64,000 bases of DNA from Agrostemma githago (GCA_958450325.1 OY288243.1:58512606-58576605); one strand, 5' to 3'. Numbered from the stretch's first letter, positions 22,819 through 33,806 are shown. Numbers and translations are program-made. The notes: a model not told the origin generated them from the letters alone.

Positions 22819-25800
22819 AAAGATGAACCTTGAAAGAAGGCACCTGAAGCCAGCCCCCGGATCCTTGTATGGATTCAATGGAGCAGGCATGCTACCCATG
22901 GGAGTTATCGATCTGCCTGTTACGTTTGGGGAGGGGACTTCAGCAAGAAATATCAGGGCGTCGTTTGTTGTGGTGGATGCCAAGTCCGCGTACAACGCCC
23001 TGATAGGCCGAGCCACCCTTGATGAAATAGAAGCTGCTGTGTCAATTAGGGCCCTCACCATAGCCTATGTAACAGACTTCGGCATGGAGGGGAAGGTCCA
23101 CGGGGATCAGGAGTCAGCCAGACACTGCTATTCTGTGGCCCTGCAGGCCCATGAGACAGAAAGAAAAGGAAAGCGGAAGGCCCAATACTCTCCCAGCAGG
23201 GAAGGTGAGATTCCGACGGCCCAGCAAGAGCCAGTCCGCCTGGAGCCTGAAGGGGAGAGCATGCTAGTGGACTTGGAGCCAGGGAGACAGGTCCTTGTAG
23301 GGGCCGACCTGGAGGAGTCCTATCAAAAGGAGCTAATTGCAGTCCTAAGAGAGAATAAGGATGTGTTCGCCTACTCTGCAGACGAGATGCCAGGGGTCGA
23401 CCCGGCCTTTATTGTTCACAAGCTGAACATTAGTCCGGAGGCTCGCCCTGTAAAGCAGAAGAAAAGGAACATGTCCGCGGAAAAAGATGCGGCAATAAAA
23501 GAGGAAATAGATAAACTCCTGAAGGCAGGCTTCATTGAAGTATGTGACTACCCTGAATGGCTGGCAAACGTGGTCATGTTAAAGAAATCGTCAGGCGCAT
23601 GGAGAATGTGCGTGGATTTTACCAACCTTAACAAGGCCTGCCCTAAGGACTGCTACCCTCTGCCCAGGATAGATCAACTAGTAGACGCCACTAGTGGATA
23701 CACCACCCTGAGTTTTCTGGATGCGTTTTCAGGGTATCATCAAGTGTACCTCTGGCAGCCAGACAGAGTGAGGTGCGCCTTCATAACCAGCCATGGCACC
23801 TACATGTACAAGATGATGCCATTTGGGCTGAAGAATGCAGGCGCCACCTACCAGCGGTTGGTAGACAGAGTCTTCGAAAGTCAAAAAGGAAGAAACTTAG
23901 AGGCCTATGTTGACGATGCGATCGTCAAAAGTAAGGGGGACAAGGAGCATCTGACAGATCTTCAAGAGACCTTCTCTTCCCTGAGATCATATAAGATGAA
24001 GTTAAACCCGAAAAAATGCACATTCGGGGTCCGATCCGGGAAATTCCTAGGTTTTTTGGTCAGCTCCAGGGGGATAGACGCCAACCCTGAGAAAATTCAG
24101 GCGGTCCTAGACCTCCCGGAGCCTAAAACTATCAGGGACACTCAGAGGCTCACAGGCAGAATGGCCGCCCTGACTCGGTTTATCGCCAGGTCAGCAGACA
24201 AGTCCACCCCCTTCTTCAAAATATTAAAAGGCAACAAACAGTTCAAATGGGAAGGTCCGATCAAAGGAGCGAGACAAAGGAGAGGTTTAAGGAAATCAGA
24301 CGATCAATTGCTCACCAACAGTCCGATTATACAACCCGGATCCAGAGCCGGGTTAATTGTTTCCGTGACCGGAACAATTTGGCGCCGTCTGTGGGGAAGA
24401 AAGCTTTCGAGCAGTTAAAGGAGCACCTGAAGAAACTCCCTACCCTGGCAAGGCCGGTAGCCGGAGAAAAATTATATCTGTACATCGCTGTCACAAACAC
24501 GACGGTAAGTGCTGTCATCCTAAGGGAGGAAGCCAACTCACAACAACCCATCTACTTTGTGAGTCACGCCCTGGGAACAGCAGAAAGAAATTACCCCCTA
24601 ATAGAAAAGGCCGCCTACGCGGTCATCATTGCGGCCAGAAAGCTCAAACCCTACTTTGACGCACATCTTGTCGTGGTCCTCACAGACCAACCGCTGGAGA
24701 AAGTGTTGGAAAGGTTTGAAAAATCAGGGAGACTGCTGAAATGGGCGATAGAATTAAGCGGTCTGGGGATATCTTACCAGCCAAGAACAGCCATCAAAGC
24801 CCAAGCCTTGGCCGATTTTCTGGCTGAATGCTCCCATTCAGGGGAAGAGGAGCCCCCTGCCGAGGAATGGATCGTACACACTGATGGATCCTCAACAGCT
24901 AGTGGTGCAGGCGCAGGCGTCGTGTTAACCAGCCCCGAGGGGGTGGATTTTGAGCATGCACTCAGGTTCACTTTCCCGGCGTCAAACAATGAAGCGGAAT
25001 ATGAGGCTGTAATCACAGGGATAAAATTGGCTAAGGCTGCAGGGGCAGAGCGAATTACACTAGCTACTGATTCTCAGCTCATTGCCAATCAAGTTAACGG
25101 AGAATATGAGGCCAGAGATCAGACCATGGCCACCTAGCTTGAGAAGGTAAAACAGGAGTTGTCAGGTCTGAAGTCATATGAAATCCAGCAAATACCTCGG
25201 TCGCAGAACAACCGAGCCGACGCTCTGTCAAAACTGGCCAGCTCCAGCCTGCAAGACATACGGAGGTCGGTGTGGGTTGACGTTTTACATGAAAAATCTA
25301 CCAGCACCTGTCAGGCGATTAGCACCGTCGAGGAAGGGCCGAAAAGTTGGATGACCCCCTTTATCCAGTTCAAAAGGCATGGTATCCTACCATCAGACGC
25401 AGTACAGAAGACAAAGGTACAGGCCAAAGCAGCTTGGTTCATAATCATTGGTGAAGAGCTCTATAAGAAATCTTTTACTTACCCTCTGCTCAAATGCCTA
25501 CGGGCAGACCAGGCTGCTGAAGTGTTGGAGGATATCCACTCAGGAAATTGTGGACATCACATCGGAGGGAGATCGCTGGCCCACAAAGCCCTGAGGGCAG
25601 GCTACTACTGGCCTACCATGCTGGGAGATGCCAGGAGCCTGACCCAGAAGTGCAGAAAGTGCCAACTCTTTGCCCCGTCAATCCATGCCCCGGCCCAGGA
25701 ACTCAGGCCAATCCTATCCCCATCCCTTTCGCTCAATGGGGGATGGACATACTAGGACCCTTCACGGTGGCCACTGGGGGTAGGAAATTCCTAATTGTGG

Positions 25801-26582
25801 CTATAGACTACTTCACCAAATGGATAGAAGCTGAAGCCGTGCCCAACATTACCGAGCCAGCAGTCAGAAAAGTGATTTGGCGAAATGTTATCACCAGATT
25901 CGGCCTACCAAAAATGTTGGTATTTGATCATGGCAGGCAGTTTGACAATGATCCCCTGAGAATCTGGCTAGAAAGCCACAACATCGCAGTTGCCAACTCG
26001 GCCGTCTGTCACCCCCAAACCAACGGACAGGCAGAGGCAGCCAACAAACAAATCTTAAATGGCCTGAAGAAAATGGTAGACGACCTCAAGGGTCGATGGG
26101 CTGATGAGCTTCCCAGCATACTCTGGTCAATCCGGACCACCCGAAAAGAATCTACAGGCCAAACCCCGTTCGGTCTAGTATATGGAGCAGAGGCTCTGTT
26201 ACCTATTGAGGCAAGGATCCCATCTCTACGCTCCCTGCAATACGACCGTAGTGAGAATGAAGCTGCAATGGTTGAGGCCTTAGATCTGGTCAATGAAATA
26301 AGGGAAGGGGCCAGTACCAACATCGTTGCTTACCAGCAACGAATGAGGAAAGCCTTCAACAGCAGAGTGCGCCAGAGAAATTTCCAGATAGGTGATCTGG
26401 TCCTCAGAAAAACGCAGGCTGTTGGAAAGTCAAGAGAACACGGAAAATTAAGTGCCAACTGGGAAGGATCATACCAAGTGACTCAAACCCTGGGATCAGG
26501 CACATATAAAATCGCCAACCTTGAAGGGCAAGAATTGCATGCTCATTGGAATGCGGACACCCTGAAGAAATATTATGTCTGA
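22751..26582 (+). pseudogene. Pol polyprotein of Gypsy copy 1: PR, RT, RNase H, archaeal-type RNase H, integrase (broken)
   Basis: It is the replication and integration enzyme set. Seen in order are the protease C-terminus, RT (FLDAFSGYHQ, then YVDDAIV near 23910), the first RNase H, a second RNase H beginning HTDGSS near 24877, a zinc-finger integrase domain (CRKCQLF) and an integrase core (WGMDILGP, DHGRQF, GQAEAANK). It ends LKKYYV with its stop at 26580-26582. There is no chromodomain, as expected for Tat elements. Lesions are a 149 bp LTR-end/primer-site fragment at 24249-24397, a TAG at 25135-25137 where copy 2 has a Tyr codon, and a one-base loss near 25720. It cannot make active Pol without read-through. 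Confidence 0.93.
24249..24397 (+). repeat. Fragment of LTR 3' end plus primer site inserted in the RT/RNase H region
   Basis: These 149 bp are identical to 20490-20638, the last 128 bp of the 5' LTR, the three-base spacer and exactly the 18-nt primer site. They replace about 10 bp of pol that copy 2 retains, and the left joint shares GGGA with the recipient. The insertion shifts the pol frame. Ending precisely at the primer-site end suggests a reverse-transcription template switch; see findings. Confidence 0.9.
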
Positions 26583-26819
26583 ACAAGGTCCGAAGATAGT
26601 TTTTATTTTTGCTAAAAAACAAAATGGCGGAGGACGGTCAAAGAAATGTCGACGGCTCCGACCAGCCTAATGTCAAAAGTTTTATAAAGAAGAGAGAAAG
26701 CTTCAGATTTATACTCGTTGCCTGTTCAAACTTGCGCTTTCACACACAAACGAGCAGGGGGCAATAGGGGGAGGCCCCCCTGTTGCCAAAGTTAGGAAAA
26801 ATGAACCCCCCAACAAAAA

Positions 26820-27359
26820 TCGAAGCCTCCCTGCTTACCTCTGGGCAGGCAGGGGGCAGGCCCCCTGGACTTTGAACAAAGCCAGGGACAGGCCGGATCA
26901 ACAAGAACTGGGGGCAGGCCCCCCAACCTTGTATAAAAAACGCAAAAGCCTCCCTGCTTACCTCTGGGCAGGCAGGAGGCAGGCCCCCTGGACTTTGAAC
27001 AAAAGCCAGGGACAGGCCGGATCAACAAGGACTGGAGGCAGGCCCCCCAACCTTGTATAAAAAACGCAAAAGCCTCCCTGCTTACTTCTGGGCAGGTAGG
27101 GGGCAGGCCCCCTGGACTTTGAGCAAAAGCCAGGGACAGGCCGGATCAACAAGGACTGGGGGCAGGCCCCCCAACCTTGTATAAAAAACGCAAAAGCCTC
27201 CCTGCTTACCTCTGGGCAGGCAGGGGGCAGGCCCCCTGGACTTTGAACAAAAGCCAGGGACAGGCCGGATCAACAAGGACTGGGGGCAGGTCCCCCAACC
27301 TTGTATAAAAGCGTTAAGAAACCTCCCTGCTTACCTCTGGGTAGGCAGGGGGGCAGGCT
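26820..27359. repeat. 124-bp tandem repeat block, about 4.3 copies, in the 3' part of Gypsy copy 1
   Basis: The phrase CCTCCCTGCTTAC recurs at 26826, 26949, 27073, 27197 and 27322, a period of 123-125 bp. Each unit contains a GC-rich inverted repeat (CCTGC... GCAGG) and GGGGGCAGGCCCCC, both able to fold into hairpins. Tandem repeats between pol and the 3' LTR are a known feature of Tat-lineage elements and can seed satellites. Copy 2 has a related two-copy block with a 139 bp period at 46595-46830. Confidence 0.92.
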
Positions 27360-27601
27360 GCGCATCGAACTCATACGAAAAACCGAACAAAAGCAGACAG
27401 AAACAAACAAAAAGATCTGCATAAAAGGAATAAAGTGGCGAAGGTACACAGGATAAAAGTTTTTCTAAAAAAGTGATTACAGTTAAACACGGCAGCCGGC
27501 CACCAAAGGGCTCGGCGCGCAAAGAAATAGAGAAGTTAAAACATCAGCGTAGGCGCAGCAGGGGACGAACAAGAGCCCTTTGAGGAAGACTGCCTTCCAT
27601 A

Positions 27602-29961
27602 TTAAGCAGGAGGAGCATCTGGGCCAGAAGTAGCAGCCCCTTCAGCCAGCCTGCGCATCTGGGCCTCATCCTTGGCGGTGTAAAGGGCCCGGAAGGCATC
27701 TTCATCAAAGCCAGGGAACATCTCCCTGACAGCCTCCATGACTACCCCTAAACAAGAGTTAGCGCCATTCACAAAACCCGCCGACACGGCCGTGTCCACC
27801 TCCTGGACTATTTCGTCCCTCTCTTTCTCCCATTCCTTGGTCCTCGCCACTAGATCGCCAATAGCCGCCTGCAGATCTGAATTCGCCTTGGAAAGGCGCT
27901 CCCCTAGATCAACGACACTTTTCTTGGCGTGATCCAGCTCAGCTAAAGCTTTCCTGGCCTGCTCCAACTCCGCGAAGGCCTGCTGAGCTCTCTTTGACTC
28001 CTCCCCCAGGCGGGACACCTCCCTGACAGCCCTCTCATTCTCAGACTTCCAGTGGATCGCCTGATTCTTGGCCTCTTCCAGCTCGGTCTCCCTTTTCGCC
28101 AACTGGTCCTTCAGACTGGCAATGAGAGCAACGTCCCTTTCGACTGCAGAAAGGCGGTCAGAGTTAGACAGTTCCTCATCACTCAGGCGGTTAAGGGCCG
28201 CCAGCTCTGCAGAAGCTTGGATGATTCTGGCAGTATGCTGGACGTACTGGGTCACTTGATTGGTGGCAGAATGGACAGTCTTGAGAAGATGGTCTGCTAG
28301 AACTGCCCCAGAGTCGGAAAGTAGGGCGGAAACATCTTGGCTATCGCCGGCGGTGTAATGGAATTCAGTGTTCTCCTCGGAAAAGAGGGTGGCAGGAACC
28401 CCCTGAGCGAAGCGTTTGGGTTCAGGCGTGGCAGCTTCCAGGTCCACCACTTGGTCAGCATTTGGAGCCTCCCTGCTCCTCTTCCTAATCAGCCCCCTGG
28501 GAGTGCTTTCCCCAGTCTCTTCGGAGCCCGCAGCCCGCGGCCCCGAGGGAATCTGAACCCCAGTGGAAAGGCCCCCCTGCCTACCAGCAGGTGAAGGGGT
28601 AGCCACACAGGCAATCACCTTCGCAACTGGAGAAGGGGTGGCCTCAGAAACCGCCGTTTTTGCAGGCGTTGCTCTGGGAGGGGCAAGGAGCCTTGGTCTA
28701 CTGAACGACAAACCCTTCAGGTGCTTCATCAAATTCTTCTCACCTTTCTTGAAATCAGGGGGAAGAGAAGGGCGACTTTGGACAACAGTAAGAGTCTCGG
28801 TCAGACCCAGGCGCCTCACCTCCCCTTTTCTCCAAACGAAGGTAGCAAGAGCTGCAAAGCAAACGGACGAACAGTCAAGACACTTAAAAAGAAAAAGGGG
28901 TAAGAAAGAATCATCAACGCTCCTGAACTACCTTCATCTAGACCCAGATTCATGCCCAACCGGGTCAGGTATTTATCAGTCGCAATGAGCTCCGCATGGG
29001 GGAGCCATAATGTAGGGCCATGTACCCCATACTTATCAGTGTGAGCAGCAAAATAATCTGTCAGTTCCTTGTCTTTCTCGCTCAGCTTCACCTCCAAGGC
29101 TTTTCCACCCACGCCAGGGTGATACTCCTCAGGCGTCTCTAGTCGGGTGTGGACGTGATTCCTGAAATGACGGGGAATCCTCCACCCATGGGTACTGTGC
29201 ACGTAAAGGAAGTTGTTCTTCCAGTCTCTCAAACTATCCATGACTGGCCACACCAAAGAATGCCCCCTCTGCCTCAAAAGGGACCAATATCCAGGGGAGC
29301 CCACACTCCCAGAGGAGACCATTTGTAGGCCCACCATAAACCTCAGGGCATCAACGGAAGGCTCGATGCGGTGGAACAAGCAAGTCCAGACGTACGAAAT
29401 CAATGACCTGACAGCTGTGGCTGTCAGCTGGGCGATGGCCACGTTGATCCGCCTGAAAATCTCTTCCAGGGAAGGATGAAGGGGAAAACGAAGGCCGAAC
29501 TCCAGGCACTTGTGATAAACCGCTATGCACCCGTCGGGAGGGTTGCATACGGTATCCTTCTCGCCGGGGACGACAATTGTGTACCCCTCCCCAAAGTTGT
29601 AAAACCGCTCAATCACGCCGGCGGCATTTTTTGCAAGGATCAAGTCCCGATTTTTCGGGTCAGGGTAAGTACTCAAGGGAATGCAGTATTTAACCTTGTC
29701 TAAATAGTAAACCTTACCCCTTTCCCGACGAATAAGGGGGCCAGAGGTTCTAAGAGGGTCAATTTCCAATGCCTCGTCATCCGAATCAATGACGTCGAAT
29801 GAAGGAGGGTCAGGAGAGTTACCACCTCCGCTGTCCGCCGAATTTTCCTCCTCAAAGCCAACCTCCCTAGAGGAGGAGGCAAAATTCACCCTACTTTTCT
29901 CCCCTTCCCCCCTCCTTGATGGGTCAGTGAAAGGTAGGATCCGCTCACGAGTCCTAGACAT
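27602..29961 (-). CDS. Antisense spliced gene of Gypsy copy 1: putative gypsy-type transposon protein with coiled coil, 759 aa
   Basis: Two minus-strand exons, 29961-28932 and 28851-27602, are joined across an 80 bp GT-AG intron (28931-28852) with a pyrimidine-rich acceptor. The joined frame is open for 759 codons. Residues 1-70 are acidic and Ser-rich. About 88-270 resemble the plant family called putative gypsy-type transposon (Transposase_28-like), with PLHPSLEEI and WLPHAEL phrases. The C-terminal third is a Glu/Lys/Ala coiled coil (LKDQLAKRETELEEAKN). The start MSRTRERILPF is the first ATG of the frame after a TATA-like TTATAAAAG near 30210-30225 (minus strand). No function is established. 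The same gene is present but broken in copy 2 at 45102-46359. It is intact while gag-pol on the other strand is not. Confidence 0.8.
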
Positions 29962-30204
29962 TATAACTCTAATGGAAGCGGAAAAACAAGAAATCGAAAA
30001 GAAAAAAAAAACAAGAAATGGAAGACAAAAGTCTAACCTAAGATTGCCTGCCGGTGTGGTGAAAGCCTGAAGAAGAAATCTCCCAGAGAAATGGGGGTAC
30101 AAAGTAAAGTACGAGTCGTCAACACCCAAGGGTTTTGCAGAAAAGTAGAAAAGGAAGATTTCAAGAGGGAAGAAAGATCGAAGAAGGAAAAAGAGGAAGA
30201 ATGG

Positions 30205-30228
30205 GTGACTGATTACTTTTATAAGAGA
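30205..30228 (-). promoter_or_regulatory. TATA-like element for the antisense 759-aa gene
   Basis: On the minus strand TCTTATAAAAGTAATC lies about 250 bp upstream of the ATG at 29961. A CT/TC-rich stretch lies between and could hold the start site. Placement relative to the gene fits a plant core promoter; activity is inferred. Confidence 0.4.
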
Positions 30229-30369
30229 AAAGGCATACAAAGAGTCGCCAAACCCTCAGGAATCCGCCCAAAGACTACTGTCCACGTGTCACTCCTTCAG
30301 AAGTCTGCTCTGTGTAGCTTCCCAAGAAAAACCTCGGAAGGACCAAAGGGTGTCAGAGGATTAATCACC

Positions 30370-30560
30370 CTGTGACGTCCCCCCTTCACTCAAACAAAAA
30401 AGTAATAAACAAATATTAACAATACAACACACAAACAAGTTGCCCAAATTTCATTTCATTAAGCCTTAAAAGGGAAAATTACACCCAGTGCCAGACAAGA
30501 AAAGAAAATACACAAAGGCCTAGAAATTCTGGCCCAACAAGCAAACGCCCTGCTGCGCAG
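30370..30560. other. Spacer between the two antisense genes of Gypsy copy 1
   Basis: It is AT-rich non-coding sequence just downstream (minus strand) of the 194-aa frame and upstream of the 759-aa gene. It probably carries the 3' end of the former and the promoter of the latter. No repeat or RNA gene is seen. Confidence 0.4.
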
Positions 30561-30562
30561 GC

Positions 30563-31147
30563 CTAATCGTCATCCAAGTCAGGGGAAGGGTCCCCAGGGC
30601 TGCCTGAGCCCCCAAAATTCGAACCCCAGTCCCAGTCTGGGGAGTCTTTGAAAGGATCATCAGGGATTCCATCCTCATCCCTGTCACTCAGGCAACCAAG
30701 ACCTTCGCTATCATCGGAGTCCCGGCTGCTATCTTCCCAGTCCCTGCCAAAGGGAACGGCCTGGGATTCGTCGCAGGTGCGACAACCTGTCCTCCTCACA
30801 GGCGAGGAGGGGTCTGACGCCAGGGAGGAGTCAGTATCAGAGAAGTTAGGGTCAAACTGCTCAGGGTGCAGCCACGGAAAGCATTCATGGCATCCCCTGT
30901 CAAAGCAACCCCCTCCCTGGGGGCAACGCCTGAATCTAGGAGCAGCGGGGGGTGAGGACCTCTTGAGACCCTTGCTCAACCTAGTAGGAATTTTCTCGCC
31001 CTTCCGACGGGAATGAAGCCGTGAACGACGGCTACGACGGACAGCTCGATAGGCAGCTCGAGCGTACCGAAGCCTCCAAAATCCTCTAAAAATGAAAGTC
31101 ACATAGCGAACTCCACGGCGAGTCACGAATTTCTTGATCCAAACCAT
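30563..31147 (-). CDS. Antisense 194-aa protein of Gypsy copy 1: basic N-terminus, Cys-rich centre, acidic C-terminus
   Basis: This open frame is intact and starts MVWIKKFVTRRG at 31147. Residues 1-70 are strongly basic with an RRSRRSRLHSRRK cluster, a likely nuclear or RNA-binding signal. The centre has CPQGGGCFDRGCHECF (C-x5-C-x4-C-x2-C) and later CRTC, possible metal ligands. The last 80 residues are Asp/Ser-rich and end in DLDDD. I recognise no named family. A TATAAATTG at about 31211-31219 on the minus strand lies about 65 bp upstream. It precedes the 759-aa antisense gene on the same strand and may be its partner. No counterpart is left in the truncated copy 2. Chance open frame is possible, but the composition and promoter argue for a gene. 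Confidence 0.6.
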   Translation of the reverse strand: MVWIKKFVTRRGVRYVTFIFRGFWRLRYARAAYRAVRRSRRSRLHSRRKGEKIPTRLSKGLKRSSPPAAPRFRRCPQGGGCFDRGCHECFPWLHPEQFDPNFSDTDSSLASDPSSPVRRTGCRTCDESQAVPFGRDWEDSSRDSDDSEGLGCLSDRDEDGIPDDPFKDSPDWDWGSNFGGSGSPGDPSPDLDDD

Positions 31148-31503
31148 GATTAAGACAAAGAAAGAAAGGAAAGTGGGAAATGGGTCGTGAAAATGGTGAA
31201 GGAAGATACAATTTATACAAAGAGCAGAAGCAAGGCATTAATGGTGCTCCAACCACTTCTGCAAAGAGGAGAGCCAATCATCAAACTGGCACACTGCTCG
31301 AAAATCCACTTTGCAAAGAGGAATAATCATGAAAGAAGACGTTTAAACTCTCTGCATACCCAGAGAAGTTAAAGCTTGTTCCCTCGGGAACACGCGACGC
31401 ATTTAATGCAAGAGTGTTCAAGGAGTCAACCTCCCGCCGTCCCAAAACAAGATGTCGCCTGCCGAGCAGGAGCCCCGCTCCCCCTCAACCGGCGAGGGCC
31501 AAT
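31148..31503. other. Region before the 3' LTR of Gypsy copy 1: antisense promoter and polypurine side
   Basis: It carries the TATAAATTG box (31211-31219, minus strand) for the 194-aa gene. Next to the LTR lies a weak purine-rich stretch (GGCGAGGGCCAAT, 31490-31502) that could prime plus-strand DNA. No further gene is seen. Confidence 0.45.
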
Positions 31504-32193
31504 TGATGGGGGTCGGTAGCCAGCCTCAGGTCGCCTGCCAGTCAGGCCCCAGGGTGCCCGATCCAAGAATAAGAGAAGGCCTGCCCAGCAGACCTCCCAG
31601 CAATATCATCAAAACCTCCGAGTAGGTGGCCTTAGACATTTAGCTGCCTGGCATGGTCTTGCCACCTGCCAAGCAGGGCAACCAAGCTCCCTGCCTGCTT
31701 CCAGGGCACTCCCACCCAAGCAGGACCAAGGGAAGAACCGGGGACCCATCCGTCATTTTGCCTAAGGTAAGAGGAAGTGAGTGGACAAGGTGAGTCCACG
31801 TGTCGCACAAGCATCCACCCATTTCCCTCTCTTCTTTTCTCTTTTCCTCTCTCTTGTGGGAAGGTATAAATACTTTCCCATTTCCCACATGAGAGGGGTT
31901 GGATTTTCTCTCTCTAGACTCTCACTCTTAAAAACGCCACCTAGTTCCTCACGAGCTAGGTTCATCAAGGCATTTCACGGACTAACTTAGGCATCGGAGA
32001 GGGTTTCCTCGGACAACCTCCGAGGCCCTGTGCGTTCATTGTGCAGGGAGCGGACCAACTCCGCCGGGAAGGTCCGATCAAAGGAGCGAGACAAAGGAGA
32101 GGTTTAAGGAAATCAGACGATCAATTGCTCACCAACAGTCCGATTATACAACCCGGATCCAGAGCCGGGTTAATTGTTTCCGTGACCGGAACA
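31504..32193 (+). repeat. 3' LTR of Gypsy copy 1
   Basis: It is 690 bp with TG...CA ends, followed by the GTATT duplication (32194-32198). By eye it differs from the 5' LTR at four sites, all transitions. Its TATA box is at 31865-31872. Confidence 0.96.
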
Positions 32194-32198
32194 GTATT

Positions 32199-32450
32199 CA
32201 TTTCTAAAACTTTAGAGGATAATGATTCACCATGACAATACCAAACGTCGTAATCTACCATCATTTTATTTATGACAAGGTGGTCATACATATGCACTTT
32301 ATCTAGAGTAAGACGATTCAAACATTTGGTACAAGGACAAGGGACCGCCTCGTCCTTATCTCTAAAGGCGAAATTCAAAAAATCCATTACCCCACTTAAA
32401 TATTCATACCGATTATTACTAGCAATCCATTTGCGAGTTCTATTGCCCAT
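32199..32450 (-). pseudogene. TNP2-type CACTA transposase, N-terminal part (transposase-associated domain)
   Basis: The frame starts MGNRTRKWI at 32450 and contains the family's N-terminal domain with YLSGVMDFLNFAF and the CPCTKCLNR motif. It runs to the GTATT duplication of the Gypsy insertion and continues at 19927. The 12.27 kb interruption falls in the Asn-rich linker after this domain. An upstream in-frame ATG exists near 32495 but the family normally starts close to the M-x-x-R-x-W motif, so I chose 32450. Confidence 0.88.
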
Positions 32451-33612
32451 GATCCTGATAAGATAACACATAAACTTGTTTGAACGAAAAATCAATGAGC
32501 ATAGTTTTAAAAAAAAGATATAATTAACTATATGAGCATTACCACAAGCAAATCAGCTGAAAGAAATTGTTTATTTTTTCTAATGTTGTGTATCGTACAT
32601 ATGAAGGAGTTATGTCCACTGTCCTACGGATTAACCCGCTTAAGTCTATGTATCCGATATGCCTTGCTAGAGGTCGATGTCGGATTGACATGTAAATGAG
32701 TTACGTGTCTGGTAGTCTTAAGTGGGCCCATTGGGTCACACACAATGTGTACGGGATATTATTAATATATCGGTATATTAATATATCGGGTCAGTAGTAA
32801 TACGACTCAGCTGTGCTGTCGGGTTATGGTAATTAGAGTCATAGTAATAATCTAGTTATGGTAACTAGAGTTATTGTGATAATCTAATTATACCAATTGA
32901 AGTTATGGAATAACTTCTAGGTTAAGTAGGTAATCTATCTCTCCTATATAAGAAGGTTCATATGATGAACCAAATCATACAATTGAGCACTACTACGAAA
33001 ATGATCTAAGAGACCACCTCTAACACACCGGTTGAATTGTTTAGTCGGTCTCTTAATGTTATGAAACCATTCATTTATTTTAACAGGTCTCTTGAAATCA
33101 TTAATAACACACCGGTTGAATTTTTAACCGGTCTCTTAATATAAGAGACCCTTTATTATTATTAACTGATCTTTTATAATTATAGATAAGACACCAGTTA
33201 AATATATAACCAGTTTCTTAAATATAAGAAACCTTTTACTTATTAACCGGTCTCTTAGTATATCAAAAATAACTCTCGGGTGTTGCTTTATACCAATAAC
33301 CACTCTGTCGTTCCCACAATCCCACCCCGCATATCTCTTATTCCCGCCGAATTACTTAAATCATCGTCTCCATCATCTTATTGATCAGTTCCATAATTTA
33401 CTCTCAATGTTTATAAAACACTTCAATCATCTCAATCATTCCATCATCTTATTAATCAGTATCACTCAAAATTTCAGGTATGCTTTCCCCAATTTTCTTC
33501 TTTGTATATGATTTGAACTGAACAAACCCTAATTTTTCCCCCTAATTTAGGATCTTAGGTCACCGGATGTTCGTCTTCGTCACCGGCGGCGGATGAGAAA
33601 CGGCGTCGTCAG

Positions 33613-33806
33613 ATGTTCGGAGGTAAGAAAAGTAGAACAACGCTGAAACGGACATCATTGCTTAAGGATTTGAGTGATAAGGTTGGATTAAATCAACAAC
33701 AGCAGCAGCAGCAGCAGCAACAGAATCAACAGAGTTTTCCGTCGGCTTCGTCGTCAAATTCGTTAGAATCGCTTTCGAATTCGAGTTCGTCGTCTGCGTT
33801 GAAAGG
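33613..33806 (+). pseudogene. Captured host-gene first exon (Gln/Ser-rich), within the small CACTA
   Basis: The ATG at 33613 (MFGGKKSRTTLKR) opens 65 codons containing a run of about ten Gln and a Ser-rich tail, then meets a splice-donor-like AAAG/GTATTC. Codon use and GC content (many TCG/CCG) differ from the AT-rich surroundings. I do not recognise the parent gene. Further exon-like pieces downstream are 34642-34690 (reading GLEDENAITYHEKIR before GTAAAA), 34847-34865, and 35576-35643 (NSYEQARLEILGRRIY). Each is next to plausible splice signals. Confidence 0.5.

Larger units (their letters stand above)
19928..32193 (+). mobile_element. Ty3/Gypsy LTR retrotransposon, Tat/Retand-like (copy 1), full length with antisense genes
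   Basis: It is a 12,266 bp element with two 690 bp LTRs and the target duplication GTATT (19923-19927 and 32194-32198). In order it has LTR, tRNA primer site, gag, protease, RT, RNase H, a second (archaeal-type) RNase H, integrase, a 124 bp tandem-repeat block, two genes on the opposite strand, and LTR. The dual RNase H and the long 3' part with antisense genes define the Tat lineage. The LTRs differ at only about four sites (0.6%), so insertion is very young, yet gag-pol has at least five lesions. It disrupts the TNP2 gene of the CACTA element. Confidence 0.95.

Noticed and set aside
26792..27276. Open frames repeating LIRPVPGFCSKSRGPA on the minus strand
   Set aside because: They are translations of the 124 bp tandem repeat, not a gene.
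26820..27359. CRISPR-like array
   Set aside because: The units are directly adjacent, 124 bp, with no spacers, in a plant retrotransposon.
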